Origin: Euphorbia lathyris
Taxonomy: Eukaryota > Streptophyta > Magnoliopsida > Malpighiales > Euphorbiaceae
Direction of reading: 5' to 3'
Assembly: GCF_963576675.1 (NCBI RefSeq)
Contig: NC_088914.1
Location: forward strand, 83,450,441 to 83,514,440
DNA: 64,000 nt
Below are positions 23,940-35,171 of this stretch, piece after piece. The stretch's first letter is position 1. Every line of letters begins with the position of its first letter. A model generated the notes under the pieces. It had not been told where the DNA came from and ran no database searches. It saw nothing but the letters and a program-made list of their open reading frames with translations. Both the position numbers and the translations under genes were made by a program.

Positions 23940-24598
23940 TTTTCATTCTTTGTGTAAATGCTAGAGTGATTACTTGTAATCTTCTAAAGTGTTCTTTATT
24001 TGAAAAGGAACAAGTGTTTATCAATTGTAAAATTGAGAGTGCTGTGCTGAGTGTTTGGCTGTAAACATTCAGTGGTGAAGAAATCTAGGTGATGGGTTGT
24101 AGCACTTAGTAGGAGTTGAGTAGACGAATAGAGGAAGGTACTCTTGCATATTCAACTGCCTTGTAATTGGTTTGTGCTCTACCTTTAAAGAGCTCAGTAT
24201 TGGATTCTAAGCCCGGAGGACTCTGGGGACTGGACGTAGGCAGAGAGGCCGAACCAGGATAAGTGATACTGAGTAATCTCTAAACTCTCTCTCAATATAT
24301 ATATATGTATGTGTTGTATGTAAAATTTACTCAGCATATAAAATTGTTTAAAGTTGACTCTGAGTAATTTCAAGTACTGAGTTAGAAGCTGACCTCCAAG
24401 AGTGTCAATATCTAACTTATAAATAAAACAGCTTTAGTCAATATTCGTCCAAAGCTGTCTTATAGCATATCTGGCCAAGCTGACCAAAAGCTGAGCTGAC
24501 CAACTTGCAGAATAACTAAGTCAGCATATTATTAAACGAAAAAAGTTATATTAGTTCCTAACCCCCCGCCCCTTGGAACTAATCACACGCGACCAACA

Positions 24599-25996
24599 AA
24601 TATCAGTAGCAACATCATCCGAATTTAGATCGAGTGAAATTGAAGATAAGCTAATAGTTCTCCTCTAAGCTCATTCTTTAACTCCTCTCTAATTTCAATT
24701 TTGAATTGCTTCATTGCATCTTCGTACATAGGGTCTTTACTCATAGTACTTGAACTCCTATCAACTTTTGTTTTCTTGATATGGCCTAAGCTATTCACGA
24801 CCATGAGATGATGCTTCTTCAATTATTTCATCATTCCGCTCAATGTTTCCCCCCTAGATGACAACTTTTCAATACTTGCATGTACAATTAAAACTAAATG
24901 GTTACACTCAATTGTAAACTAAAAAATATATATAATAGCAACTAAATGTTTTTATATCCAGCTGAGTTCACAAGTGTAGCAGAAGCATACCAAGCGAGCA
25001 AAAGTGAAGACAACACTGAGGAAATGAAAAGAAGATTAATGCTTGTAGACACAATGGATAATATTTCAAACTTCAATTTGTTCACTTTGAAAGAATATAC
25101 GACCCACCTTAGAAACAAACTTGACATATTTATAACTCCTCTCTCTCGTAGACGAAAAATCAAACTGATTCTTTCCACAACAACATGATCTAAAATTCTA
25201 GGTGCATAATAGGCCAGTCATATTACTCCAAGCTAAGCACTTAGTTGGGTTAAATAATAACTGACATTTTGGGACAGACATAAAACACCAACCTTTTATC
25301 ACACCAACTCAATGAGAAACAGATATACTGTGCTTATTACTTATATGGCTGATTGTTAATCAGTTTTCACATGCTAGTAGTAAACCTAAAATTGAAACAC
25401 AAGCTTGGTGTGCAATACGAGAGAAACCTTGGATACACTTAACGCAAAGGAGCAAGCTGCAACACATAAATAAAGCAAGAACAAACAACATTATTTACCA
25501 ACAAAAGCTCCATCCTCGACTAAATAAAGGTGAGAACCCTTGGATACACTTAACACAAAAGAGCAAGCTGCAACACATATAAATAAAGTAAGAACAAATG
25601 ACATTATTTACCAACATGACATTATTTAGCTTTTGAGATAAATCAAGAGAGTTGGAAAAAGCCTAATACTTCTATTGGCACAGACAAATACCAAACCTAC
25701 AAACTCTTACAAGGAACTCAGTTAAGTGAATAAGGGCCATTTGGTTAATCTTATTCTTTTGATGTACTTGTTACCTTGTTCGATTGATAGACATTGATCA
25801 CTCTCCCTTTAGTGTTCTCGCACCTAGCTTAAGAGACATAAACTATTGATAGACATTGATCACTCTCCATTTAGTAACCATTGAATGGATCATTGAATGT
25901 CTAAAAGTAACTATGCCAACAAAATCCAATCTTTGAAATTCAGAAAGAAAAACATAAACTAAAATGTGAATTATGCTTTCAGTACCTTGTAGTAAC
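24599..25996. other. CACTA interior without a recognised gene
   Basis: A 65-codon minus-strand frame (24822-24625, MKKHHLMVVNSLGHIKKTKV..., ending ELRGELLAYLQFHSI) has a charged helical C-terminus and could be a remnant of a CACTA-encoded protein, but I cannot confirm this. A direct repeat (ttggatacacttaac with gagcaagctgcaacacat) occurs at about 25430-25465 and 25540-25580. Nothing else is recognisable. Confidence 0.4.
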
Positions 25997-26195
25997 AAAA
26001 AAGGGCGGCCCGGTGCATTACTCGTCCCCGCTAAGCGAGGGTCCGGGGAGGGGTCCCACCACAAGAGTGTACTGGGGCAAGCCTTCCCTTGCCAATTTTT
26101 TTGGCAAGAGGACGCTCCTAAGACTCGAACCATAAATAGGCAGACATAGAATGAATCTATAGATCCCTGCTTTAACATTATGAGCAACACTCTAG
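25997..26195 (-). mobile_element. Au-like SINE
   Basis: Read on the minus strand, the element has a tRNA-like box B (ggttcgagtct, complement 26121-26131) and a GC-rich body with cccctccccggaccctcgc. It ends gcaccgggccgcccttttt. This body and tail match the plant Au SINE pattern as I recall it. The head has diverged, and I cannot define target duplications. Confidence 0.6.
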
Positions 26196-26199
26196 GAAT

Positions 26200-28234
26200 A
26201 CATGTAAGAGGGAAACCCATTCAATATCCAATCACACAATATCACAGTCAAAATTTCAGACATCGAAATGGAAACAGACACATTTGCATAACACAAAAAC
26301 CCATATGCATAACACAATCAAAAGAAGATCAAACACCATAATTAATAGCTCTAATAAATATTAAACAGAAACCCATATGCATAACACAAAAAATTACAGG
26401 GCAACACATATAGGATAAGAAAAACAACCTGAAACGGATTATAAACTCTTCCTCTTTAAAAGCATAGTCTCTGATTACTCGCTCTTACATCATTAGACTC
26501 CAGAGTCAGAATCATCATGGACCAACAGACTGATTTTTGTGTATTATCACCCACCGTGCATCAATTAAAAACAAATAAGTTAAGGAAAATCTTAAATAGA
26601 GATAGACTGGTGGTAATAGCAGCACAACGGGAAAAATTTGAAAACAAAACAGAAGAATTACGTTACCTAAAGAAAGATCCCTGTTGATTCTGTTCTGGAA
26701 TCCGGCACCGTCAACCTGTCAATGACAATGGTAAATTAGATCCTAGGCCTTTTAGAAAAACTAAGTGTTTTTTGGTGAAGACTCCAATGAATAGGACCCT
26801 AGAATCCATCGAATATCTAATCAGTGACCTAAAAGCGAATCAGACCTAAAAGGGTTTAACTGATTCGTCCATAACTGACCTGATGTTTTTCATAGATTAA
26901 AAAGTGAGTAGAGGGTTGCTTCTTAATGCTCCAGGAAATGAGCATTATGATGTGCTTGGTGATGATGATCTCATCGCCGATGCAAAAGTTGCACATGTCT
27001 ACGCATCATTGTCGAATTTGGATTCCCCCGTTTAGCATGTACAAGCAGCGCCTGCTTCCCCTTTATTGGCTTGGGATCTTCTCGTGGATACAACTTAGGG
27101 CAGCCGGAGTCTTACATCTGAGCGAGAGGTAGACCAATTCCATTCATCCTGGTCCGATTTCCTTGAGAGAAAGAGAACGAGAAGGGGAAAATCAGAGAGA
27201 GGGTGAAGAGGGAAAAGGGACAGGCGCTTTTCGAACCTCGCTAAGTTTAGGGTGAGAATTGGGACAAGCGAAAACTATGTCAGAGTGAAAATTGGTGGGA
27301 AATGAAATTTTTTCTACTTTTTAGAAAGGGGGAAATGAAAAATTAATTGTGAAATTAATGGTGGTGAATGAAAAGTTTTTGTAAAATTTAAGGTGGGAAA
27401 TTGAAATATTAATTTGGTAAGATTTTTTTTGTTAGAATTATAATATAATTTTTTGATCAATTTTTAATATATTAATTGGACCAAATTCTTAATATATTAA
27501 GCAATTGGTGTATAATTTATTTTTTTAGTTGTTTTTTATTAGTTTTTTCTATGACTATCTAATAAATATTACTATTACACTATTTTTAATAAATAAATGC
27601 AATTATTTACAATCAATTATAAAGTCCTTAATTAATAAGTGTTGAAATTAAATTTATCAAATTAATTTAGTTATAATGATTGTATTTTTATTAGGATAAA
27701 CAATCAATTATAAAGTCCTTATGATTTTACCTAACACACTAGTAAGTCCATCATATTATTACAAGGTCTCTAAGTTTTATCGCAATTAACTCTTTAGTCC
27801 CTCGATTTTTTTTTACATGAAAGTGCAAAATTTCCCTAATTATATAAATAAAAAATTATCTTTTAATTTTTAAATTAAAACAAAATATTTTTAATAAAGT
27901 TTGTAAAATATTTTTTCTCCTATTTTGATAATTTTTAATATATTTTTCACTAATTTTTTAATTACAAGTTCTATATAACTAAATTAAAATTCTATTATTA
28001 TATAAAAATTAATAAATCAATTACTTACTATTTAAGAAATTATGATTATATGAGAAAAGAATATAAAATACTAAAAATATATGTTTAAAATAGGTATTTC
28101 AAATTCTATTTAGTCAAATTTGACCATTAACTTAAGCATAACTCTAAAAAGTTATGAAAACAAAAACTAAAAATTATATAATTATTTCTTTTAAGAAAAA
28201 ACACAACTACTTTATAATACTTTATCTTTTTTAT
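26200..28234. other. CACTA interior; one gene-fragment-like stretch
   Basis: At about 26905-27170 (plus) a frame reads GLLLNAPGNEHYDVLGDDDL, then VAHVYASLSNLDSPV, a stop, PASPLLAWDLLVDTT, a stop, and SEREVDQFHSSWSDFL. Its composition resembles a real protein more than its surroundings, so it may be a captured host gene fragment; I do not recognise the family. The rest, especially 27320-28230, is strongly AT-rich and noncoding. Confidence 0.35.
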
Positions 28235-28495
28235 TAAATGCAACGTGGAATAGTATTTTAACATGGTACATCGTTGCTTTATCTAATTATCAAGTTAAAT
28301 AAGACAACGACATGATGTAAATATCATGTTATTGTTGCCTTAGTTCAAATTAAACAATTAAAAGTAAAACAAATGCAACACCTCATACATAATCGTTGCA
28401 TTACACTTACATAAACATGGGCAATAGAAAATAATTGCTAATGCAATGATTTTACGGCAACGATTTTTGAAAATTGGTTGCTATAGACAATCTAT
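28235..28495. repeat. Right subterminal repeat array of the CACTA element
   Basis: Motifs gcaacg, atcgttgc, gcaatgat and ggcaacgat recur through this stretch just inside the 28504 terminus, matching the left array in sequence and placement. This agreement across 20 kb is the main support for pairing the two ends. Confidence 0.7.
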
Positions 28496-28504
28496 GGTAT
28501 AGTG

Positions 28505-30057
28505 ACAACAGAGTTTAATTGGGAAATGAACTACTTAAAAGAGTACTTGAACAACCTCGAACCGACTAATAGTAACAAATGACAAAAAAAAACTTATAAG
28601 TTAATTAATGCATGGAAATTGTGGTGGTGAAGATTGGGTTGTAGAAGTTCCCAGAGGTATTGAGATGTGTGCTGGAAAATTAGAAAGAAATGTAAGGGGG
28701 ACAAAATTGAACACATTATTTTAAATATGTATCACATATATGGTATTTGTAGCTGGAACTTGAAAGGGATATCTCACCCTTTAATTAGCATTTATCATAT
28801 TTTTTTCCATCAAGGCCCTCTTCACCCATCATGTCCTAATGTTTCAAATAAGTTCACATACATTTTATAGATGGCAAATCAAGACTATGTTCAATCTTAT
28901 CTTCTCTTGAATTGCTATCTGGAGATTGGTTTTTATACGTAAGAGCCAGAAAACACCTTCTTACTTATTATTTTAAACAAAACAACCACTTCTTGGTTGA
29001 ACATCATTGAGATTACAATAATATAATTTTCAGCAGTGAATTAGTGTTCTTCTAGGCTGAACAACATTGAGATTACAATGATACAAACATCACAGAAACA
29101 ACAGTAGTAAAAATAATATTTTCAGATAGAGCCCTAAACTTTTAAATCATTAGTAAAAGGACAAACTACTAAGAATGAGTGCTAAGAGATGTTGAGAAAA
29201 TGTTGGGCCTCATAATAAAAGTACATAATGCTATTTTGCTTGAGAGTTTTACGTTTTGGAACCCGTTTTAACTAGTAAATCAAGAAATTGCAGAACAATC
29301 CTTAAAGTTGGAAAAGATTAAGAAAAGATACAAACTGCTGAAAATTATATTTCAAATGTATTTAAAGAGAGTTGTAGATAGGTAAAAAAAGTTTGTGAAA
29401 GTTCTTGAAACATATAAAACTGAGATTGCAGAAAATGCCAGAAGGTTAAACCTTTGAATAAACAATTCACCTTTAAGCCACTACCACCAAAACTAAAGTT
29501 AGACCAACAACATTAGCATTCTTATTCCTAATTCAAAAATATCATTGTTACTGTTAATAGGAGGCCACAGCTGGTAAAATTGTAATCACGATAACAAATT
29601 CAGAAGCTTGAGCAATCAATGGTGTCTGAACATTATAGCAATATCTCTTTGATAGCACTCAGCACCATTAACTAATTACGTAAAACCTATAACTGGGACC
29701 AAGTTCTGTATCTGGCTAATTTCAGACATGAAATAGATTAACAATGAAACAAAAAAGAAAACCATAAACACTATTCGAAAGCAATCAGCAGATAAGGATA
29801 GCATGGAAAAAATCAAATCTAGAAAGCGATCAACCACTTGCACTAACTCCTTAAGAATATAAATTGAAGAGATAAATTAATGAGATTTACACCATATCGA
29901 TAAATTACCTCTAACGAGAGCGTCAAATTTGATCACAATCGACCAATCGAAGCTGGAAGAGATCACTGACTATTAGGGCTGGAAGAAAGCGTCGACCATC
30001 ACACATCTACGTATCTTTCGCAAGGGTTGAAGGAATAAGGGGCGTGTTTGTTTGAGG
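28505..30057. other. Noncoding DNA between the CACTA element and the viral locus
   Basis: No coding frame above background is visible. The stretch 29900-30050 is less AT-rich and gene-upstream-like, but no gene follows. A short repeated phrase (tgaacaacattgagattacaa type) occurs at about 29000 and 29057. Confidence 0.4.
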
Positions 30058-30058
30058 G

Positions 30059-30089
<31 letters not shown>

Positions 30090-30388
30090 AACACGGAAAT
30101 ATTAATAGACTATATTCTAAAAACCAATAAATAGAAAAAACAAAGATAATAATGGGAATATGAAAAAAAACAGGAAAAGACAAAAATGATGATGAGAATA
30201 TTGAAATGAAATATAAATATAGATATATATGTATATATATAATATATAATATAATATATAGATAATATATATATATATGTAATATATATATATATATAAT
30301 TTAATATATAATATATATATAATATAATATATGTATATATATTTAATATAATACTAATAGATAAATATATATATATATATATATATAT
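30058..30388. repeat. TA-repeat tracts at the left end of the viral locus
   Basis: Uninterrupted TA runs lie at about 30058-30085 and 30225-30388. Between them is a unique stretch (from about 30132) that reappears inverted at the right end of the locus. Confidence 0.85.
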
Positions 30389-30542
30389 AGGTAAGAAAAT
30401 GAAATAAACATAATCGTAACTTTCAAACTTGAGCGTCCCCCAGTTTCTGTCTACTTATGATCATAGACCATAAGCTTGCATACTTTTGTAAGGGATCCCA
30501 CAAAATTTGAAAGGATCTAGATAAATAAACTTGAAATATGAA

Positions 30543-31200
30543 ATTTATTAAAAGTAGGTGGCGTAGCCAACCATCAAAAACTTACAAATTTGGAATCAAA
30601 AACTGGAGATACAACTTCCTTCGTAAAAGGAATTACAAATTATTCTTGAAATTGATTACAAGAGAGAAATTTAAGGTTTGGGGTGGAAAATGTGGTGTAT
30701 ATGGATGAAAGAGGAAGGTGGTGTATATGGATGAAGGTAGAAGGTAGGGATGGAAGTGGAAGAGATGATGGAGAGAAGAGAGAGAGTGTTGGAAGGAGAG
30801 AGAAGGTGTATGGAGAGTAGAATGAATGCTTGAAAATGGATGTATGAAAATGGATGGATGTAGTGTTGGAGGGTACCTCCTTATATAGGCAAACCAAAGG
30901 GCATTTTTGGAATCATAAATAGTAACCAGGGGTATTTTTGGAATCATGAATAGTAACCAAGGGCAATTTTGTCTTTGTGAATAGTACTAGTACAGTATAT
31001 CCACATGCCAGCTGCAATAGTGGTCACGTGTTGGAATCTTCAAATAATTTCATTGGAACACAGTTTTCTGGAATCTTCAAAAATCTTCAGAAATCTTCAA
31101 TCTTTGGAATCTTCAAAATCTGCAATCTTCAAAATTTGGATTTTGGGGAGTAATTGTCCCTTAAGTTTTGCCTAAGTACCATTTAAGGTAACTTAGCGGG
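30543..31200 (-). promoter_or_regulatory. Left-arm viral promoter and poly(A) region
   Basis: This mirrors the right-arm control region. A TATA box lies at 30881-30887 (complement tatataa), and repeated gaagatt units upstream of it at about 31040-31140 (read as aatcttc on plus). A G-box-like cacgtg lies near 31024, and a poly(A) signal (aataaa, complement 30543-30548) lies downstream. Transcription from it would run left, out of the locus. Confidence 0.6.
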
Positions 31201-31223
31201 ATCTTTTTTTTGTTTTTTTTTTT

Positions 31224-32741
31224 TTAGAAACCAGAATTACCAAACATGCTAAAGTGATCATAGTCGGAATCATTATCACTCAAGTTAATTGCTGGTTCAT
31301 CCTGGTCCGAGTCTGACTGGGATTGGGGAAGGTATTTTCTGAACAAAGCAGTCATCTCTTCAGGGGTTTTTGCTGCAGCTAATTTTGAGGCTAAGTGGGA
31401 TTTCTCGGCCAAAAATTGTGCTTGTCCCAAAGAAATGGTTTTTTCAGGTATTTGTTTGGAAAGTGGAAGGAATCGATTCTCAGTGAACTGTATTTCTCCA
31501 GATTTTCTAGTAGGATTTTTCAACCATATATCCATTTTCTCAACAGTGAGACTAGGAGGAATCTTGAATTTGTCCCACCATCTTACTAGAAATCTCCTTT
31601 GAATCAGTGAATTTCTATAATTTTCTGCATATTGTACCTTCGAAGCACCTACCCAAGCAAAGTAAAATTTCATGCAAAATAAAGCCAAGGGAGAGAACCT
31701 TTTTTCCTCCTCACTGGGTTTGTAACCCGCCTTAAATTTTTTATAACAAGTAAGAATTCTGTCTTGGAGGATTTGCTCAACGCAACCCCAATGTTCCCAC
31801 CATTGTTGGAACCAAAGAGGAAATTTTTCTGGATTGCAAGCGGTATCAAAAAAGATAAGCCAAGAATGTTTTCTCCCAACATTATTAATCAGGAGGGCAT
31901 TCCACCAGGCCTGTTGGTATTCCCAGTAATTAAAAGGAGTCTCATAAAATTCTTCTTCTTTGTATTCCACAGGAAAATACATAGGTTCAGACAGTGGGTG
32001 TTTCCAGTCTATCGGAGAAATAACCTTGTGAATTTTTACTGTGGAATATGCTGGGTCTGAGTGTTCAGATTTCCAGTAAAAGTGTTTGAAAGAAGCAGAA
32101 TTTGTGACAGTAAGAATCATTTCATAATATCGTGAAGTCTTGCTTAAGTCCCATGATTTGAAAAACCAATTTTTACCAAAAGCTTTTTCAATTGAAACTT
32201 GAGGATCTTCATGATAAAAGCCTTTTTCTACAGAAAGAACATTTTGAAATGAATTCTTGACAATAAAATCACTTGGAAAAGTTGAAGGAATTGGAGAAGG
32301 GACAACATGTGTGAAAGCCACTTGGGAATTTTGAAAATTGGAATTGGAGATTGTTTTTTGGGTATCATGAAAATATTTTTGGGAAGTTGAGATTTGGGAA
32401 CTTAAAACATTTTTAGAAATTTCATGAGAAAGGGCCTTTGTTGAAGAAGATTCTCCTTTCTCAGGTTTTTGAACAATTGGAATCTCTTCTTTTGGAGTCT
32501 GATACTTGACTAGAGCTTGTTGAAGCTCCGGGGATTTTGCAAATGTTTCTGCCAACCATTTTTGGATTTTAGGGTCCAAACCTGATTGGTTGGTATCTTC
32601 AAGAGTTGATTCTTTCTTTAGAGCGGCATCTCTCCATGTTTTTATTTTTGAATCTTCATCAGAATTTTTGTTGGAATCTCTCCCAGTGATTTCTTTTCCT
32701 TTATTTTTCTTCGGCATGGCTGGAATTTTGAAGGAATTCAC
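31224..32741 (-). CDS. Viral ORF3, left arm (505 aa, unknown function)
   Basis: This is an uninterrupted frame beginning MNSFKIPAMPKKNKGKEI, nearly identical to the right-arm ORF3. It differs by absence of a 7-residue tandem duplication near the N-terminus and a handful of substitutions. The N-terminal ~150 residues are charged, Ser/Gln-rich and probably disordered. The centre is rich in aromatic residues (WEYQQAWWNALL, WFQQWWEHWG, KFYFAWVGASKVQY). The C-terminus is acidic (QSDSDQDEPAINLSDNDSD). The start overlaps the pol end as in the other arm. It is open but has no usable promoter in this arrangement. Confidence 0.7.
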   Translation of the reverse strand: MNSFKIPAMPKKNKGKEITGRDSNKNSDEDSKIKTWRDAALKKESTLEDTNQSGLDPKIQKWLAETFAKSPELQQALVKYQTPKEEIPIVQKPEKGESSSTKALSHEISKNVLSSQISTSQKYFHDTQKTISNSNFQNSQVAFTHVVPSPIPSTFPSDFIVKNSFQNVLSVEKGFYHEDPQVSIEKAFGKNWFFKSWDLSKTSRYYEMILTVTNSASFKHFYWKSEHSDPAYSTVKIHKVISPIDWKHPLSEPMYFPVEYKEEEFYETPFNYWEYQQAWWNALLINNVGRKHSWLIFFDTACNPEKFPLWFQQWWEHWGCVEQILQDRILTCYKKFKAGYKPSEEEKRFSPLALFCMKFYFAWVGASKVQYAENYRNSLIQRRFLVRWWDKFKIPPSLTVEKMDIWLKNPTRKSGEIQFTENRFLPLSKQIPEKTISLGQAQFLAEKSHLASKLAAAKTPEEMTALFRKYLPQSQSDSDQDEPAINLSDNDSDYDHFSMFGNSGF

Positions 32742-32751
32742 GGGTTAGGAA

Positions 32752-35019
32752 GTCAGGAATGGAATTTGTATCTCCTTTTATAAACTCAATATCAAAATCA
32801 TAAATGCTTAAAATTGCTTGCCATCGTGCAAAAATCTGTTTTGATGCAAGGTTTTTAACATCCTTTTGTAAAACTTCTTTTGCACTTTTGCAATCAATTC
32901 ATAAAACAATACTCAAAATTTCTTTTTTAATTGTTGAGTAATTTCTTTGGCATTCAGAAGGGGCATTTTTCAAACCAAAAGGCATTACATTCCACTCATA
33001 CTGACCAAAAGGAACAGTAAAAGCAGTTTTGTACCTATGAGATTTTGAAATTTGAATTTGCCAAAATCCTGATTTCATGTCAAATTTCGAAAAAACATAA
33101 GCAGAATGAAGTTTTTGCAAAAGATCTTTTTTATTTGGAATAGGGTACCTAATCCATCTCAACGCCTTATTCAAAGGTTTGTAATTTATTACTAACCTAG
33201 GCGTTCCTCTCTCTATTTCAGAATTTTTATTGACATAAAATGCAGCACAACTCCAAGGGGACCTTGATTTTGAAATTAGACCCTTTTGTTCTAATTCCTG
33301 AATTTCTTTTCTACAGTATTGCTCAAGTTCTTGGTTCATTTGAATTGGCCTAGCCTTGGTTGGAATTTGTTTCTCATCAAAATCAATTTCGTAAGGCAAG
33401 TCAACAATATGTTGTTTTCTGTCCCAAAAGGCAGTTGGAAGATCAGAACAAATTTCTTTTTCAATCAAGTTTTGAAATTCAGAAATTTTCTGTTGGATTG
33501 AAGGATTATTTATCTGTTCTTCAAACCGTTTGAAAACAACATCTTTTTGGAGAGATTGAAGATGGTAAGTTTTCCCTTTGATTAAAACATTTAAGGAATT
33601 TTCATGAATCGAACAAGCTTTGATTAAATCGAGATTCCTTGTTTGAGGTTTTTCGATAAATTCAAAATTTAATTTTCCATTTTCTGTTCTTGAGGAAATT
33701 GAATCTGCTTTCACCTTATAAGGAGTAATCAGATTCATGAAAGGAGTTCCCAAAATGACACTGTGTTGAATAGCACTGACAGAAACGAACCAAGTTTTTA
33801 GGAGAATATCATTATTTAAAATCGAGGCTTCCGTTTTTGAATCAACAATCAATTTGGAATTATTTGCAGCAGAAAGCCTTTCATTTGTTTTCTCTAAAAA
33901 CTCTTTTGGAACAATTCCTGATTCTATACAATTTAAATCAGCACCAGTGTCAAAAAGTGCGATGGTATCGATATGGAAATCTTTTGAAAAAACAAGAGTT
34001 ATTTTGATAACATATTTTCGGGTAGTGATTTCCCGTAAAACAAAGAGAGAATCAGTTGGAATCTTTTCAACATTTTGAACATTTTGAATTTCATGGGAAG
34101 AGGTTTGACCAATCTCAGTTTCTTGAGGAAAATCAGAAGAATCAGAGGTATCTTGAAGAAGTTTCAAAATTAATTCAGAATCATTTCTTTGCTTTTCTTT
34201 AAGTTCTCTAAGCTCAGATTTTATTTCCTTGATTTCCTTTTGTAGTTCTTGAATGCTTGTTTTTTCATTTAAGATGGGTTTTTTCCTTTTATTTAGAATT
34301 TTGGTGAGATCGTAGGCTCCTTTACTGGTATTGGGTAAAATGGAAGTTTTCTCTACCTTTTTATCTTCTTTTCTCTCTTCTTGGTTGTCTAAGGATCTTA
34401 AAAGTTTATTTAAAAATTCTCTTTTGAGTTCTGGGTCTCCTGTGTTGTTAATGATATCTAAAGTCGTACTTTGTTCCCTAGTTAAAACATTAATTTCAAA
34501 AGAGCTCGTAGAGCTAGTTGCAACGATTTCATCTAATTGAAGGTCTTGGTTGTTTTCAGAGGATATTGAAGAAAGGTTTTCAGAATCAGAACTAGAGGTA
34601 TCGGAAGAGGAATCAAGAAGTAGATTGGAGATTTTGTTGGTTATTTCATCATCTAGTTGTAGTTCATGTAATTTTTTATTGAATTTACAGAATTTCGATG
34701 TATGTCCCTTTCTATGGCATCTATAACATGTAATATCTCTAAATTTATTTTCTTTGTTCTTAATTTCAGTTTTCTTTTGTTTGTATTTTCTCGGTTTCCT
34801 ATAGTGATTTTTTCTATAATAATCATCTTGGGACTTTTGATATTTTTTCATTGATTTCTTAGGTTTCCTATAAGCATTTCTCCTAGAATTTTTGCTACAA
34901 TTTCCTAGGCAAGTTGATGTTGAGGGTTTACTTATGTTGATGTCAAACTGATTACAAAAAGTTCCTAATTCGGACCTAGTTTTCTTAAGTTCCCATTTTA
35001 GATGTTTTTGTAATTTCAT
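32752..35019 (-). pseudogene. Viral ORF2 (pol), left arm, RT core deleted
   Basis: The frame starts MKLQKHLKWELKKTRS and contains the zinc knuckle (CYRCHRKGHTSKFC), the protease (FDTGADLNCIE) and the front half of RT (PWSCAAFYV, PRLVINYKPLN, FDMKSGFWQI). It then jumps from MPFGLKNAPSE directly to CQRNYSTIKKEIL in RNase H. About 600 bases including the YIDD catalytic segment are missing relative to the right arm, and the short repeat ccaaagaa lies at both break points. A second deletion of about 55 bases then creates a stop (ILSIVL). Remaining RNase H sequence continues to about 32752. The copy cannot encode an active reverse transcriptase. Confidence 0.85.
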
Positions 35020-35171
35020 TTCTTGGCAAATTTTTAATCCTTCTTGTTGGGTTAGACTAATCAGCTCACCGTAAGTGAATTTGTTATAAGGAATTTGGTG
35101 TCCATGTGTTTATCTAATTTTGTTTCTAACTTTCTCACCTAATTGGGTTGGTAAGCCAGCCAAAAACTTTT
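35020..35171 (-). pseudogene. 3' end of viral ORF1 (coat-like) in the left arm
   Basis: Upstream of pol on the minus strand lies the ORF1/ORF2 junction with the same TAA as in the right arm. Only the last ~20 codons of ORF1 (FLAGLPTQLGEKVRN...) follow. At the ttttggaaag motif the sequence switches to viral leader, so about 2.7 kb of ORF1 is absent. Confidence 0.75.

Larger units (their letters stand above)
9105..24598 (+). mobile_element. Sirevirus-type Ty1/Copia retrotransposon (element 1)
   Basis: The order is 5' LTR, tRNA-Met primer site, gag, pol (protease, integrase, RT, RNase H), an additional ORF, repeated polypurine tracts and 3' LTR. The long LTRs (about 1.4 kb), the extra ORF downstream of pol, the multiplied GGGGGAG tracts and the pol sequence fit the SIRE/Maximus lineage. 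It lies inside the CACTA element, and a Gypsy fragment interrupts its 3' LTR. The LTR copies differ by only a few percent, yet gag, pol and the extra ORF all carry disabling lesions. No 5-bp target duplication is evident; the left terminus lacks the TGT found in other copies. Confidence 0.88.
18732..24598 (+). repeat. 3' LTR of element 1, split by a Gypsy insertion
   Basis: The left part (18732-19186) matches the first ~455 bases of the 5' LTR. The right part (23940-24598) matches it from about 9848 to the end (ccaaca). About 290 bases of LTR corresponding to about 9560-9847, including the TATA box, are missing between the two parts. Confidence 0.85.
8421..28504. mobile_element. CACTA (En/Spm) DNA transposon carrying nested retroelements
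   Basis: The left end is cactacaccatagaatgcc. The right end, read inward from 28504 on the minus strand, is cactataccatagattgtc. Both open with CACTA and match at 16 of 19 positions. Both are followed by dense copies of GCAACGAT or its complement, the subterminal repeat organisation typical of CACTA elements. The 3-bp flanks are gca and aca, an imperfect target duplication. Removing the nested Copia (9105-24598) leaves about 4.6 kb. I could not recognise a TNP2-type transposase in that remainder, so it is probably nonautonomous or decayed. Confidence 0.7.
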
